Below are positions 8,862-17,568 of a DNA stretch of 64,000 nt, in pieces (the first letter of the stretch is position 1; each line of letters starts with the position of its first letter). Under the pieces are notes generated by a model. The model was given only the letters and a program-made list of their open reading frames with translations, was not told where the DNA came from and searched no databases. This DNA is from Bremerella sp. P1 (GTDB lineage Bacteria > Planctomycetota > Planctomycetia > Pirellulales > Pirellulaceae), in the NCBI RefSeq assembly GCF_028748185.1, contig NZ_CP118164.1:1426001-1490000 (forward strand), written 5' to 3'. The translations under genes were made by a program, and so were the position numbers.

Positions 8862-9809
8862 GTGACTCCTTTTCAGTATCAACTGGCCAACTACGGACCA
8901 ACAGCCAGTTGGCAGACCCCCAGCACGAGCGACGCCTATTCCTATTGTCAGGACCTGACTGCCTCGTCCTACGAGAACTTCTCGGTCATTAGCTGGTTTC
9001 TTCCCACCGAACTCCATCCTCACTTTGCCGCCATTTATTCGTATTGTCGCTGGGCGGACAATTTGGCGGACGAAACCACCACTGACGCCGAGGGGCTTAA
9101 GCTGCTGGCCTGGTGGGAAGAGCAACTCGAATCGTGCTATCAACAGGAAGCCCACCATCCGGTGTTCGTCGCCCTGAAGCGGACGATTCGAGAGTTCAAG
9201 ATCCCCATTACTCCGCTTCGCAATCTACTGATCGCCTTTCGCCAGGATCAAACGAAGAAGCGATATAACACCTATCGCGAACTTCTGGCCTATTGCCGGA
9301 ACTCGGCCGACCCAGTGGGACGATTGGTGATGTATCTCGGGCACTGTTACTCCCCCGAGGCCGTTGTTTATTCCGATCGCGTCTGTACCGGCCTCCAACT
9401 GGCCAACTTCTGGCAAGATGTCCATCGCGACTTTGACAAGGGACGCATCTACATCCCTGCGGAAGACTTTGCGCGGTTCGACCTTTCGATCGATGACATG
9501 CCTGCGTGTGCCGAAAAGGACGCGTTTCGCGAGTTGATCGAGTTCGAAGTCCGTCGCGCTGAACAATTGCTGGCCTCAGGTGAACCAATCGTCGACTACT
9601 TCCCGTCGAACTTGAAAGTCGACATCGCCTTGTTTGTTCGTGGCGGACAAACCATTTTGCGGCAGATTCGCCAGCAGCGTTTCGACACCTGGACCCACCG
9701 TCCGAAAGTCAGTAAAGGGACGAAAGTCAAACTCCTGGCTCAAGCCTGGTGGGAGATCCGCGTCCGTAACAAACAGTTCCGTGCCGATGCCTACGAGGTG
9801 CCGGCATGA
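8862..9809 (+). CDS. hpnC: Squalene synthase-like HpnC (hydroxysqualene synthase)
   Basis: The 315-residue protein belongs to the squalene/phytoene synthase family. HpnC converts presqualene diphosphate to hydroxysqualene in the three-enzyme bacterial route to squalene. Visible features are SYENFSV near the N-terminus, the first Asp-rich motif RWADNLADE (about 66-74), AYCRNSADPVGRLVMYL (about 144-160), which is diagnostic of HpnC, and the second Asp-rich motif NFWQDVHRDFDKGRIYIP. The start is GTG at 8862. Its stop overlaps the hpnD start by four bases (ATGA), so the pair is translationally coupled. Membrane-associated action is expected. Confidence 0.93.
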   Translation: MTPFQYQLANYGPTASWQTPSTSDAYSYCQDLTASSYENFSVISWFLPTELHPHFAAIYSYCRWADNLADETTTDAEGLKLLAWWEEQLESCYQQEAHHPVFVALKRTIREFKIPITPLRNLLIAFRQDQTKKRYNTYRELLAYCRNSADPVGRLVMYLGHCYSPEAVVYSDRVCTGLQLANFWQDVHRDFDKGRIYIPAEDFARFDLSIDDMPACAEKDAFRELIEFEVRRAEQLLASGEPIVDYFPSNLKVDIALFVRGGQTILRQIRQQRFDTWTHRPKVSKGTKVKLLAQAWWEIRVRNKQFRADAYEVPA

Positions 9810-10690
9810 CCGATAACCTATCCGCCAGCTATGACCAGTGCCGTCACTTCTCCAAGCAGTCTGGCTCGAACTTCCTGCTCTCGTTTTGGTTCCTTCCACG
9901 AGAGAAACGTCAGGCCATGTATGCCCTGTATGCGTTCTTCCGTCATACCGACGACCTGGCCGATGAAGATGGAGCTGACCAGGCAGCCCAGCTGAAGTCA
10001 TGGCGAGATCAATTCCGTTCCGCGATGCAAGGAGACTTCGCCGATTCGCGTTTGCCAGCGCTAGTCGACACGATTCGCCGCTATGAGATTCCCGAGAAGT
10101 ACTTCCTGGAATCGATCGAGGGAGTCGAAAGCGACCTGTCACGAACTCGCTTCACCGACTTCGACGAGCTACATCATTACTGCTACCAGGTTGCGTCGGC
10201 GATTGGCTTGAGTTGTTTGCCGGTGTGGGGCGTTCGCCCGAACTTCGATCGAGAGGCGGCCATCGCGGCCGGTGTTGCGTTTCAATTGACCAATATCCTC
10301 CGCGACATCCACGAAGATGCCCTGCGTGGACGCATCTACGTTCCGCTCGATGACCTCAATCGCTTTGACGTCCCCGAAGAGTCACTACTCAATGGGCAAC
10401 TTTCACCTGGCTTCGAGCCCCTGATGCGATTCGAGATCGAACGAGCAGAGAAGCTATTCACGAAAGCCAAAGACCTCCGCAATGACCTTCACCCCGATGG
10501 CTGTCGCATTTTCGACGCGATGATGGAAACGTACCACGATCTGCTCAAGCAGATTGCCCGCTCTCCGGAAGACGTGCTTAGGCGGAAGATTCAAGTCGGT
10601 TCGTGGCGCAAGGTAAAACTGTTTGCTCGGCTGGTCATGTCGCGGATGCCATTGGGAACGAGAGGACCTCAGAAAGCGGAGGTTCCATAG
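9806..10690 (+). CDS. hpnD: Presqualene diphosphate synthase HpnD
   Basis: The 294-residue protein is a second squalene/phytoene synthase paralogue. HpnD condenses two farnesyl diphosphates to presqualene diphosphate, the substrate of HpnC. Motifs include MYALYAFFRHTDDLADE (first Asp-rich motif near residues 48-56) and QLTNILRDIHEDALRGRIY (second motif near residues 157-175). YCYQVASAIGL replaces the HpnC-type motif, and this separates the two enzymes. It sits between hpnC (4-base overlap) and hpnE (1-base overlap), in the usual order for hopanoid operons. Confidence 0.94.
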   Translation: MTDNLSASYDQCRHFSKQSGSNFLLSFWFLPREKRQAMYALYAFFRHTDDLADEDGADQAAQLKSWRDQFRSAMQGDFADSRLPALVDTIRRYEIPEKYFLESIEGVESDLSRTRFTDFDELHHYCYQVASAIGLSCLPVWGVRPNFDREAAIAAGVAFQLTNILRDIHEDALRGRIYVPLDDLNRFDVPEESLLNGQLSPGFEPLMRFEIERAEKLFTKAKDLRNDLHPDGCRIFDAMMETYHDLLKQIARSPEDVLRRKIQVGSWRKVKLFARLVMSRMPLGTRGPQKAEVP

Positions 10691-12117
10691 TGGATACCAG
10701 TGCCATGCGCGGCCAGCGCGTCGCTATCGTCGGAGGAGGCTTGGCCGGTATTGCAGTCGCCGAGGCACTCTCGCGGTTTCCCTTCGAGATCCATCTTTTC
10801 GAGGCAAAGCGATCACTGGGGGGACGTGCCGGGGCCTATCGCGATCCGGAACATCCATCGCTGATCGATCGCTGTCAGCACGTAGCGATGGGCTGCTGTA
10901 CGAACTTTCTGGGACTCTGCGAACGATTGGACCTGGAAGAGTGCTTCCGCCGAGATACTCGGCTGCACTTCATCGACAGCGAAGGTCAGGCACATCCATT
11001 TGAAGCCAGCAGTTGGCTGCCGGCCCCGATTCACTTGGCCGGAGCCTTTCGTCGTCAGACTTACCTTTCCAAACCGGATCAGAAGCGAATCGCGGCCGCC
11101 CTGTGGGAAATGGCTCCACCTTCGGCCGTTGAAAAGTATGCCGGACGCAAGATGCATGACTGGCTGGTCGAACAACTCCAATCGGAAGTCGCCATTAGCC
11201 GCTTTTGGGAAATCGTCTTGGTCAGTGCGTTGGGCGCGCCCCTTTCCGAAGTTTCGTTCGTGGCGGCACGCAAGGTCTTTGTCGACGGTTTTTTGCGGCA
11301 TCGAAGGGCCTACCAGATCTACGTACCGCGGATCCCGCTGCAAGACATCTTTGATGTTCAGGCTGCTCAGAAACTAGGGGAACGCGGCGTCCGCTTTCAT
11401 CGACAGTCTCCCGTTCGGCAGGTCGCTTACTTCAACTCGCGATTCAACGTTCGTTTCGGACAAGGGCGCGAGGCAACATTCGAGAACTTCATCGCGGCTG
11501 TTCCCTGGCATCAATCTCCCAAGATCTTTTCGCCCATCCTCAAAAACTTGATACCCAAGTTAGATAACGTGGACGAAATTGATTCGTCTCCGATTTCTAG
11601 CGTTCACCTTTGGGTGGATCGTCCGCTGACAAAATTGCCACATGCGGTGCTACTGGATCGAACCAGCCAGTGGGTTTTCAATCATGGGGCTCGGCAATTC
11701 AAAGAGACAACTGGCCACTATTACCAGGTTGTCATTAGCGCCTCGCAAGACTTGGCCGGCGTGAAACATGAAGATCTTTCTCGGCATATCTTAGGTGAGT
11801 TGGTCGGGGCTTTTAGGTCCCAGCCAGCCCCCTACCTTCTCGACTACCAGGTTGTGACCGAAAAGAAGGCCGTTTTTGCTGCGACTCCTGCGATGGAAGG
11901 CCTGCGACCGTCGCAAGGAACCATCTTGCCAGGCTTGGCTTTGGCCGGCGATTGGACGAAAACCGGCTGGCCATCCACCATGGAAGGTGCCGTCCGCAGT
12001 GGCTACCTCGCCGCGGAAGCCATTCTCCGAAAATACGACTATCACGAATCGGTTGGCGACGCCGATCTACCCGTCAGCATGCTTTCGCGAATGCTCTGGG
12101 GACTAGGAAAAGAGTAA
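10690..12117 (+). CDS. hpnE: Hydroxysqualene dehydroxylase HpnE (FAD-dependent)
   Basis: The 475-residue flavoprotein of the amine-oxidase/phytoene-desaturase superfamily removes the hydroxyl of hydroxysqualene to give squalene. The N-terminus has the dinucleotide-binding motif VAIVGGGLAGIAVAEAL followed by LFEAKRSLGGRAG. The C-terminal FAD motif is LALAGDWTKTGWPSTMEGAV. The GTG at 10690 overlaps the hpnD stop by one base and has GGAGG seven bases upstream. The in-frame ATG at 10705 is the alternative and has no well-placed site. This completes the hpnC-D-E squalene operon. Squalene made here would feed the cyclase encoded at 24632. Confidence 0.93.
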   Translation: MDTSAMRGQRVAIVGGGLAGIAVAEALSRFPFEIHLFEAKRSLGGRAGAYRDPEHPSLIDRCQHVAMGCCTNFLGLCERLDLEECFRRDTRLHFIDSEGQAHPFEASSWLPAPIHLAGAFRRQTYLSKPDQKRIAAALWEMAPPSAVEKYAGRKMHDWLVEQLQSEVAISRFWEIVLVSALGAPLSEVSFVAARKVFVDGFLRHRRAYQIYVPRIPLQDIFDVQAAQKLGERGVRFHRQSPVRQVAYFNSRFNVRFGQGREATFENFIAAVPWHQSPKIFSPILKNLIPKLDNVDEIDSSPISSVHLWVDRPLTKLPHAVLLDRTSQWVFNHGARQFKETTGHYYQVVISASQDLAGVKHEDLSRHILGELVGAFRSQPAPYLLDYQVVTEKKAVFAATPAMEGLRPSQGTILPGLALAGDWTKTGWPSTMEGAVRSGYLAAEAILRKYDYHESVGDADLPVSMLSRMLWGLGKE

Positions 12118-12201
12118 CGGCTCCGTTAGCGCGAAACAGGATTTGCGGTCAGCTTTTACTGGGCACTGAATATCCGTCCAGGAATCCGACAGAGGACCAT
12201 C

Positions 12202-12597
12202 ATGATTGCGACTCGCCTGTTTTTGGCTATGGTTGGCGCGGCCTATCTCTTCCTTGGAGTTTGGTGCGCTGCGGCACCGGGGCAGACATCGAAATCGGTC
12301 GGATTCAACTTGGAGCCTGGCAGTGGAGAGTCCGAGTTCTTCACCGTCTATGGCGGGCTCGAGTTTGCTTGGGGGCTGATCTTCCTGATGCCCCTATTCA
12401 TGATCGACGCAACCAAGCCGATCCTGATTGCCTGCGTGCTGATTCACGGCACGGCAGTCATCTTCCGGGCGATGAGCTTCTTCCTGTTTACCGGCATGGG
12501 GACGACAACCTATGTGCTGGCAGGCGTCGAATGGACGATCTTTCTCGCTTCAGCTGGCTATCTCGCTTACACGAGCGCGACGACTACGACAGACTAG
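12202..12597 (+). CDS. Small four-helix membrane protein, DUF4345-like
   Basis: The 131-residue protein has four hydrophobic helices: LFLAMVGAAYLFLGVWCAAA, the FTVYGGLEFAWGLIFLMPLF pair, ILIACVLIHGTAVIF and VLAGVEWTIFLASAGYLA. The YGGLEFAWGL motif and overall layout recall DUF4345, a family of unknown function. A GAGG site lies seven bases before the ATG. It follows hpnE by 84 bases and could belong to the same transcript, but no role in hopanoid synthesis is known. Its stop overlaps the stop of the convergent phosphorylase within a CTAG. Confidence 0.7.
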   Translation: MIATRLFLAMVGAAYLFLGVWCAAAPGQTSKSVGFNLEPGSGESEFFTVYGGLEFAWGLIFLMPLFMIDATKPILIACVLIHGTAVIFRAMSFFLFTGMGTTTYVLAGVEWTIFLASAGYLAYTSATTTTD

Positions 12598-13475
12598 CTT
12601 TGTTCGTCTTCACGCACCGCCAGATCAAGCTGAGGGAGCACGCCGCCCAAGAAACCAGCCAACTTGTCGCTGGCCTTGTTGGCCATGGCGTTCAGATTCC
12701 ACATATCCTTGATGCTCCCAGGCCGATTGAAGATCGTTGCCGCAGCAGCTCCCAGCATCCCTGAGGTCGTTTTCTGGCTCATCAATTTCTCGAGATCTTT
12801 CGGCAACGGCTGGTCGACCGTATCCGAGATGATGCGGACGGAGATGAGCTTTGTCTCCTTTTCGTGACATGCCTGGGCGATTGCCAAGGTCTCCATATCG
12901 ACCGCCACGGCCGTGTGCTTGTCACCTAGCTCGCGTTTTTCTTCCACCGTACGGATGATGCGGTCAACCGTCAGTAGCTTGCCACTGGCCAACCCCTGCG
13001 TCGCTTTGATTTGCTCTGCCGTTAAGTTGAGGGGAATCTTGACTTCATTCCCTTCCAAATCACCGACACAGTTGGCCATGACCACGTGACCACGTTTCAA
13101 ATCGGAAACCAGCCCACCAGCAAAGCCCGCTGATACGATCCACTTCGGTCCGATGATATCAATCACATCACGCACGGCGGCCGCGGCTGACTTTCGCCCG
13201 ACGCCTGTTTCGACAACTCCAACGACGCGATCGCCCAGCCTGCCAACGGTGACCGTTCGCTTCTCCATCTTCACGGGTGTTGGGGAATCAAGTGACTCTT
13301 TGAATCCGGCGGACTCTACCCCCAACGCAAAAACTACAACCACATCTGGCTTGGGGATATCTTCCGGGGCCGTTTCCTCCGAATTGTGTTCGGCCAGCTG
13401 CTGCGAGACAAAGTCCCGCACGACCGTTTGGCCTTGTTGCTGGAGGAAGTTGGAAACGAGGTAGCGTAGGAGCAT
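12594..13475 (-). CDS. Nucleoside phosphorylase-fold protein, candidate HpnG hopanoid-associated phosphorylase
   Basis: The 293-residue protein has the MTA/SAH nucleosidase or purine phosphorylase fold. Typical segments are VVVVFALGVESAGF, GVVETGVGRKSAAAAV, IVSAGFAGGLVSDL and the VDMETLAIAQAC substrate loop with its Glu. ISVRIISDTVD carries the catalytic Asp. In hopanoid producers, HpnG of this fold releases adenine from adenosylhopane made by HpnH. Its place beside hpnCDE and the presence of hpnH suggest that role. A plain 5'-methylthioadenosine/SAH nucleosidase is the alternative and cannot be excluded from sequence. The N-terminal 45 residues and the C-terminal 70 residues extend beyond the core fold. 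Confidence 0.72.
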   Translation of the reverse strand: MLLRYLVSNFLQQQGQTVVRDFVSQQLAEHNSEETAPEDIPKPDVVVVFALGVESAGFKESLDSPTPVKMEKRTVTVGRLGDRVVGVVETGVGRKSAAAAVRDVIDIIGPKWIVSAGFAGGLVSDLKRGHVVMANCVGDLEGNEVKIPLNLTAEQIKATQGLASGKLLTVDRIIRTVEEKRELGDKHTAVAVDMETLAIAQACHEKETKLISVRIISDTVDQPLPKDLEKLMSQKTTSGMLGAAAATIFNRPGSIKDMWNLNAMANKASDKLAGFLGGVLPQLDLAVREDEQS

Positions 13476-13480
13476 AGGAT

Positions 13481-13590
13481 AGTTTTCAGTTTGAGGTGTT
13501 CAGTTTTCAGATTCGGCGGTGCGGTGCCCCGCAGATGCCAAATGTTCTGGCTTTCTATCACTGAAAACGGAACACTTCGCGCTGAAAACT
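13481..13590. repeat. Imperfect inverted repeat, REP/MITE-like
   Basis: The left arm at 13481-13510 and the right arm at 13561-13590 are each 30 bases and match as reverse complements at 25 of 30 positions. A 50-base spacer separates them. Each arm itself contains GTTTTCAG at both ends around a GTGTTC core, so the unit is internally repetitive. It lies between the divergent phosphorylase and mnmG genes. It has no coding capacity of note. Confidence 0.7.
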
Positions 13591-13675
13591 TGAAATCCGC
13601 CCCTTCGCGAACCTCGAAGGTGGCATCTACAATACAAGCTTCGCTCATAAAGCAGGTTGATTGCAAGGTGATTGG

Positions 13676-15514
13676 ATGTCGGAGTGTCGTTATCAATATG
13701 ACGTAATTGTCGTCGGAGCCGGGCACGCAGGTACCGAGGCCGCCATGGCCGCTGCGCGTCTGGGAGCCAAAACGGCACTGCTGACGACCAATCTCGATAC
13801 GGTTGCTCAGATGAGCTGTAACCCAGCGATCGGCGGTATTGCCAAGGGGCAGATCGTACGAGAAATCGATGCCATGGGTGGCATCATGGGTCAAGCAATC
13901 GACGCCACCGGCATCCAGTTCCGACTATTGAATCGCCGCAAGGGCCCCGCGATGCATAGTCCGCGAGCTCAAGCGGACAAGAAGGCATACCAGTTTTGGG
14001 TCAAACTGGCAGTTGAAGATCAAGCCAACCTCGACCTGCGGCAAGAGATCGTCAGTGATCTACTGACCGAAGAAGTTGATGGCAAACAGCGTATCACCGG
14101 CGTCAGCGTGCATGGCGGGGCTATTTATTCCGCACCACGCGTCGTCCTGACCACCGGCACGTTTCTTTCCGCGATCATGCACACCGGCGAAACCAAAACG
14201 CCTGGCGGTCGCGGGGGCGAGGGAACGTCCAGTGGTATTAGCAGCGCCCTGAATCGGCTCGGCTTTCGGCTAGATCGCTTCAAGACCGGCACGCCAGCTC
14301 GTTTGAATTTCAATTCGATCGACTTTGAACAAACGGAACTGCAACCAGGCGACGACGACCCTCAAGCTTTCTCGTACCTGACGGGAAAGCTCGATCTCGA
14401 GCAGATGCCGTGTCATATCACCTACACCAACGAAAAGGTGCATGACCTTATCCGAGCCAACCTGCATCGCGCCCCGATGTATAGCGGGCAGATCGATTCG
14501 CGGGGACCTCGCTATTGTCCGAGTATCGAGGACAAAGTCGTTCGTTTCGCTGACAAAGATCGGCACCAGCTGTTCTTGGAACCGGAAGGGTTCAACACGC
14601 GCGAAGTCTACGTCAACGGGATCTCGACCAGCTTGCCGCGCGACGTTCAGGACGAGATGTTCAAGCTGATTCCCGGACTCGAGAACGCTCAGATCATGCG
14701 ATATGGATACGCAGTCGAGTACGACTTCTGCCCGCCCGATCAGCTGTGGCCTTCTTTGCAAACCAAGGATGTAACCGGGCTCTATTTCGCTGGCCAGATC
14801 AACGGAACCACCGGCTACGAAGAAGCGGCGGCTCAAGGATTGATGGCCGGTATTAACGCGGCCCTGGAAGGTCGCGCTGAAGATCCGTTGGTACTGGGCC
14901 GCGAGCAAGCTTACATCGGTGTACTGATTGACGACCTGGTTACCTGCGGTGTCGACGAACCGTACCGAATGTTTACCAGCCGGGCCGAGCACCGCTTGAT
15001 GCTTCGGCAAGACAATGCCGACCGCCGGCTGACGCCACTGGCAAACGAACGCGGCCTGATTCCGCCTCAGCGGTGGGAAGCGTTCACGAACAAGCAGCAG
15101 CAGATCGATGTCGCAATGCAGGTCCTGGGCAGCACTCGGCACCAAGGCAATCTCTTGTCGAGCATCCTGAAGCGTAATGACTCATCTTGGGAACAAGTCT
15201 GCGAGCTAGCACCGTCGCTTCGAGAGATCACCGACGAAGCGGCTTTGCAGGTCACCTACGACATTCGCTACGAGGGGTACATCGCTCGTCAGCAGGTCGA
15301 AGTCGAGAGGCAAAAGCGGCTCTCGCACAAACGAATTCCTGAGTCTTTCGATTTTACGCGACTTACCCAGATGCGAACTGAGGCCCGCGAGAAGCTTTGT
15401 CAGATCCGCCCAACCTCGGTTGCTCAGGCCGAACGGATCAGTGGAATTACCCCCTCTGACATCGCTCTGCTACTGGTTTATCTCGATGGTCGGATGGGTG
15501 CAAAATCCTCCTAA
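13676..15514 (+). CDS. mnmG: tRNA uridine-5-carboxymethylaminomethyl modification enzyme MnmG (GidA)
   Basis: The 612-residue flavoprotein works with MnmE to modify the wobble uridine of certain tRNAs at position 34. The N-terminus has the FAD motif [46 protein letters not shown] and [10 protein letters not shown] are family signatures. The C-terminal helical domain ends with [14 protein letters not shown]. The length agrees with bacterial MnmG. The ATG at 13676 has AAGGTG five bases upstream and replaces the longer TTG-started frame. No mnmE is present in the window. It appears to be a single-gene unit. Confidence 0.96.
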   Translation: MSECRYQYDVIVVGAGHAGTEAAMAAARLGAKTALLTTNLDTVAQMSCNPAIGGIAKGQIVREIDAMGGIMGQAIDATGIQFRLLNRRKGPAMHSPRAQADKKAYQFWVKLAVEDQANLDLRQEIVSDLLTEEVDGKQRITGVSVHGGAIYSAPRVVLTTGTFLSAIMHTGETKTPGGRGGEGTSSGISSALNRLGFRLDRFKTGTPARLNFNSIDFEQTELQPGDDDPQAFSYLTGKLDLEQMPCHITYTNEKVHDLIRANLHRAPMYSGQIDSRGPRYCPSIEDKVVRFADKDRHQLFLEPEGFNTREVYVNGISTSLPRDVQDEMFKLIPGLENAQIMRYGYAVEYDFCPPDQLWPSLQTKDVTGLYFAGQINGTTGYEEAAAQGLMAGINAALEGRAEDPLVLGREQAYIGVLIDDLVTCGVDEPYRMFTSRAEHRLMLRQDNADRRLTPLANERGLIPPQRWEAFTNKQQQIDVAMQVLGSTRHQGNLLSSILKRNDSSWEQVCELAPSLREITDEAALQVTYDIRYEGYIARQQVEVERQKRLSHKRIPESFDFTRLTQMRTEAREKLCQIRPTSVAQAERISGITPSDIALLLVYLDGRMGAKSS

Positions 15515-15558
15515 CTTGGGGATATTGATAGGGTTGCTATCACTAGCAAGCAGTCAAA

Positions 15559-15582
15559 AAGTACCCAAATTCCGGGGTACTT
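15559..15582 (+). terminator. Hairpin after mnmG, possible weak terminator
   Basis: An 8-bp stem (AAGTACCC with GGGTACTT) encloses an 8-base loop 45 bases after the mnmG stop. No T-run follows, so intrinsic termination is doubtful. Confidence 0.4.
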
Positions 15583-15686
15583 GCCCTTGAAAGCTTTTGG
15601 ATTGTGATTAGGCAAAATATTGGCCAGCGTTTCACTTTGTGTCACAAACTGTTGTCGCATCTTAACTTACGCCATCAACATCAATC

Positions 15687-15714
15687 TTGACGTGGCAATC
15701 TAGGACAGTATAAT
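15687..15714 (+). promoter_or_regulatory. Near-consensus sigma-70 promoter
   Basis: TTGACG at 15687-15692 and TATAAT at 15709-15714 are separated by 16 bases. Eleven of twelve bases match the consensus. It points toward the HTH-receiver gene at 15945, giving a 5' leader of roughly 225 bases. Confidence 0.68.
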
Positions 15715-15944
15715 TCCGGCATCTGGCAAATTCGGTAAACAGGGTATATCCGGATGAAGAGCGGAAATACTCATTTATCGTGGGGTGCAACGATTACACA
15801 CCTTCCAGAAAATTAGAGTTTTAAACGGGATGTACTCGTTTGACACGGATGCGCGGAGCGCGAGGATGCTCAGGAAAACGTGGCGGCCTCCAAACTCACT
15901 TATCGCATTGGTAGCCAAACACGCTAGGGATAGGATGACAGCAC

Positions 15945-16523
15945 ATGAAAACAGTCTTTACCACCGGTGAAGCAGCGAAAATCTGCAAGGTCAGCCAACA
16001 GACCATTATTCGTTGCTTCGACTCGGGGCAACTGAAAGGATTTCGCGTCCCAGGCAGCCGGTTTCGTCGCATCCCGCGTGATCAGCTTTACAACTTCATG
16101 CGTGAGAACGGCATCCCGACCGATGCTCTGGAAAGTGGCAAGCGTAAGGCCTTGATCGTTGACGACGACGTCGATCTGGTCGAATTGCTGGTCGATGCGT
16201 TTGAACGCGACGGCCGCTTCGAACTGCGAACCGCTAACAACGGTTTTGACGCCGGCATGCTGGTCAAGGAATTCCACCCGGACATCGTCGTTCTCGACAT
16301 CATGCTACCGGACATCAACGGTAAGGAAGTCTGCCAACGCGTCCGCATGGACAAGACGATGGAAGACGTCAAAATCCTCTGCATCTCTGGCATGATCGAA
16401 CAGGACAAGGTCGCTGACCTGATGGCTTGTGGTGCCAACGAATTCATGCAGAAGCCGTTCTCGGTCGAAGCACTGGTCGACAAGGCCTGCAACATGTTGG
16501 ACATGGAATCGGTGAACTCCTAA
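15945..16523 (+). CDS. Excisionase-type HTH protein fused to a response-regulator receiver domain
   Basis: The 192-residue protein has a MerR/excisionase-family DNA-binding module at residues 1-55 (FTTGEAAKICKVSQQTIIRC, then GSRFRRIPRDQL) followed by a complete CheY-like receiver at about 67-188. In the receiver, the acidic pocket is VDDD (72-75), Asp118 in VVLDIMLPD is the predicted phosphoacceptor, and the conserved Lys is in FMQKPFS. The order is unusual, because classic response regulators place the receiver first. Such proteins recur in Planctomycetes. No kinase adjoins it on this transcript; the nearest is the soluble kinase at 17569. A near-consensus promoter lies 230 bases upstream and a hairpin terminator follows. 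The target is unknown. Confidence 0.88.
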   Translation: MKTVFTTGEAAKICKVSQQTIIRCFDSGQLKGFRVPGSRFRRIPRDQLYNFMRENGIPTDALESGKRKALIVDDDVDLVELLVDAFERDGRFELRTANNGFDAGMLVKEFHPDIVVLDIMLPDINGKEVCQRVRMDKTMEDVKILCISGMIEQDKVADLMACGANEFMQKPFSVEALVDKACNMLDMESVNS

Positions 16524-16550
16524 GCCACTGATTTCCGCATCTTGCTTTCC

Positions 16551-16592
16551 ACACAAACAGCATGACGTTGGGTTATGCTGTTTGTGTTTGTA
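16551..16592 (+). terminator. Terminator after the HTH-receiver gene
   Basis: A perfect 13-bp stem (16551-16563 with 16575-16587) encloses an 11-base loop and is followed by a weak T-rich run (TTGTAT). It lies 27 bases after the stop. Confidence 0.75.
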
Positions 16593-16838
16593 TGCTGCCG
16601 GCACGAGCCTCTTGGAACTGCTCATACACGATCGTGGGAACTTGTTTTCCTACTTTTGCTCTTCCGTCTATTGAAGTCGCCTTCCGCGTCCCTTACACAA
16701 TGAGGTCGCGAATCTCAGGCACTGACTTGTTGCCAGAATTCTTTGCTGCGACTGACGAACGAGATTGTCAGTTCGTTGCTCTCCGATGTTTGACATCTTG
16801 ATCCGATTGCGTTTTTTCACTGCCCTTGGAAATCTGCC
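16593..16838. other. Intergenic region without a recognisable gene
   Basis: Short open frames exist here, but none has a ribosome binding site or a protein-like composition. I see no RNA gene. Confidence 0.4.
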
Positions 16839-17462
16839 ATGCTAACTGCCCTCCTCCGCCCTATCCTCAACCTGGGCGGCTTTGCCGTTTTGGCCCTCGG
16901 ATTGGCCGCCGCCTATTTTGGATTCATCAACTCCTCGATCTACGTTGGCGGATCCTCGACGCCCGCGCGTATCTCAATTGAAGAACTAGGCAAGTCAGGC
17001 TCCATTTCCAACAACCATGTCACCATTACAGACTTTGACTATCCGTTCAGCTACCTCGTATCACGGACTTATGAAGAGGCGTGGATTCCTATTCAAATTG
17101 ATGCCGGGAAATCCCGCCCAGAAAGCACCGAACGCCCTGTTATTCTGTATGTGGACAATGCCAGCGAGGACGCCGTCGCTCCCCCCGACGCCAAAGTCCA
17201 CCCATCGCAATACAACCGTGTGGATGAAGTGTTGGATCGCCCGGAATTGACCGGAATCCTCTCGTATGGAATCGTGGGTGATGATGGGAGCCAACCGGAA
17301 GAATTTGCCAAGATGTTTCGCGGCACATCCCTGGACGAAGCCATCACCTTGGAAATCGACAAACCTTTTCCTGGCTTCTTCGCATCAATTCCTTGCTTTT
17401 TGGCCGGGATCCTGCTGGTCGTCGCGTCCGGCGTTATGTGGTTTTTTGGTAGCAAGCTGTAG
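16839..17462 (+). CDS. Membrane-anchored hypothetical protein with N- and C-terminal helices
   Basis: The 207-residue protein is not recognised. One hydrophobic helix lies near the N-terminus (LGGFAVLALGLAAAYFGFI, about 12-30) and another at the C-terminus (IPCFLAGILLVVASGVMWFF, about 183-203). The 150 residues between them are polar and include YPFSYLVSRTYEEAWIPIQI and RPVILYVDNASED. With both ends in the membrane, the middle domain should lie on one side, probably outside the cytoplasm. It stands alone between the HTH-receiver gene and the histidine kinase. No enzyme motif is visible. Confidence 0.7.
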   Translation: MLTALLRPILNLGGFAVLALGLAAAYFGFINSSIYVGGSSTPARISIEELGKSGSISNNHVTITDFDYPFSYLVSRTYEEAWIPIQIDAGKSRPESTERPVILYVDNASEDAVAPPDAKVHPSQYNRVDEVLDRPELTGILSYGIVGDDGSQPEEFAKMFRGTSLDEAITLEIDKPFPGFFASIPCFLAGILLVVASGVMWFFGSKL

Positions 17463-17568
17463 CCTCATCGACGACAAGCAATCCGCCGTATGAATTTCCG
17501 CACGATTGACTAAGATGGGTTGCTAATCGTGACTTTAAGTCGAATCGGAACCGAACCAGCCACGACCT

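Larger units (their letters stand above)
15515..15944. other. Intergenic region with hairpin, promoter and long leader
   Basis: This 430-base gap holds a hairpin just after mnmG and a near-consensus sigma-70 promoter at 15687-15714. A leader of about 225 bases follows, up to the HTH-receiver gene. I find no reading frame in the leader with a plausible ribosome binding site. Its length leaves room for regulation, but no known riboswitch pattern was recognised. Confidence 0.5.

Noticed and set aside
15840-15865. Second TTGACA upstream of the HTH-receiver gene
   Set aside because: No TATAAT-like hexamer at proper spacing, while the element at 15687-15714 is near consensus.
15785-15970. 61-codon open frame in the leader of the HTH-receiver gene
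   Set aside because: No RBS and it overlaps the start of the real gene in another frame.
16562-16801. 79-codon open frame after the HTH-receiver gene
   Set aside because: It begins inside the terminator hairpin and has no RBS or protein-like pattern.
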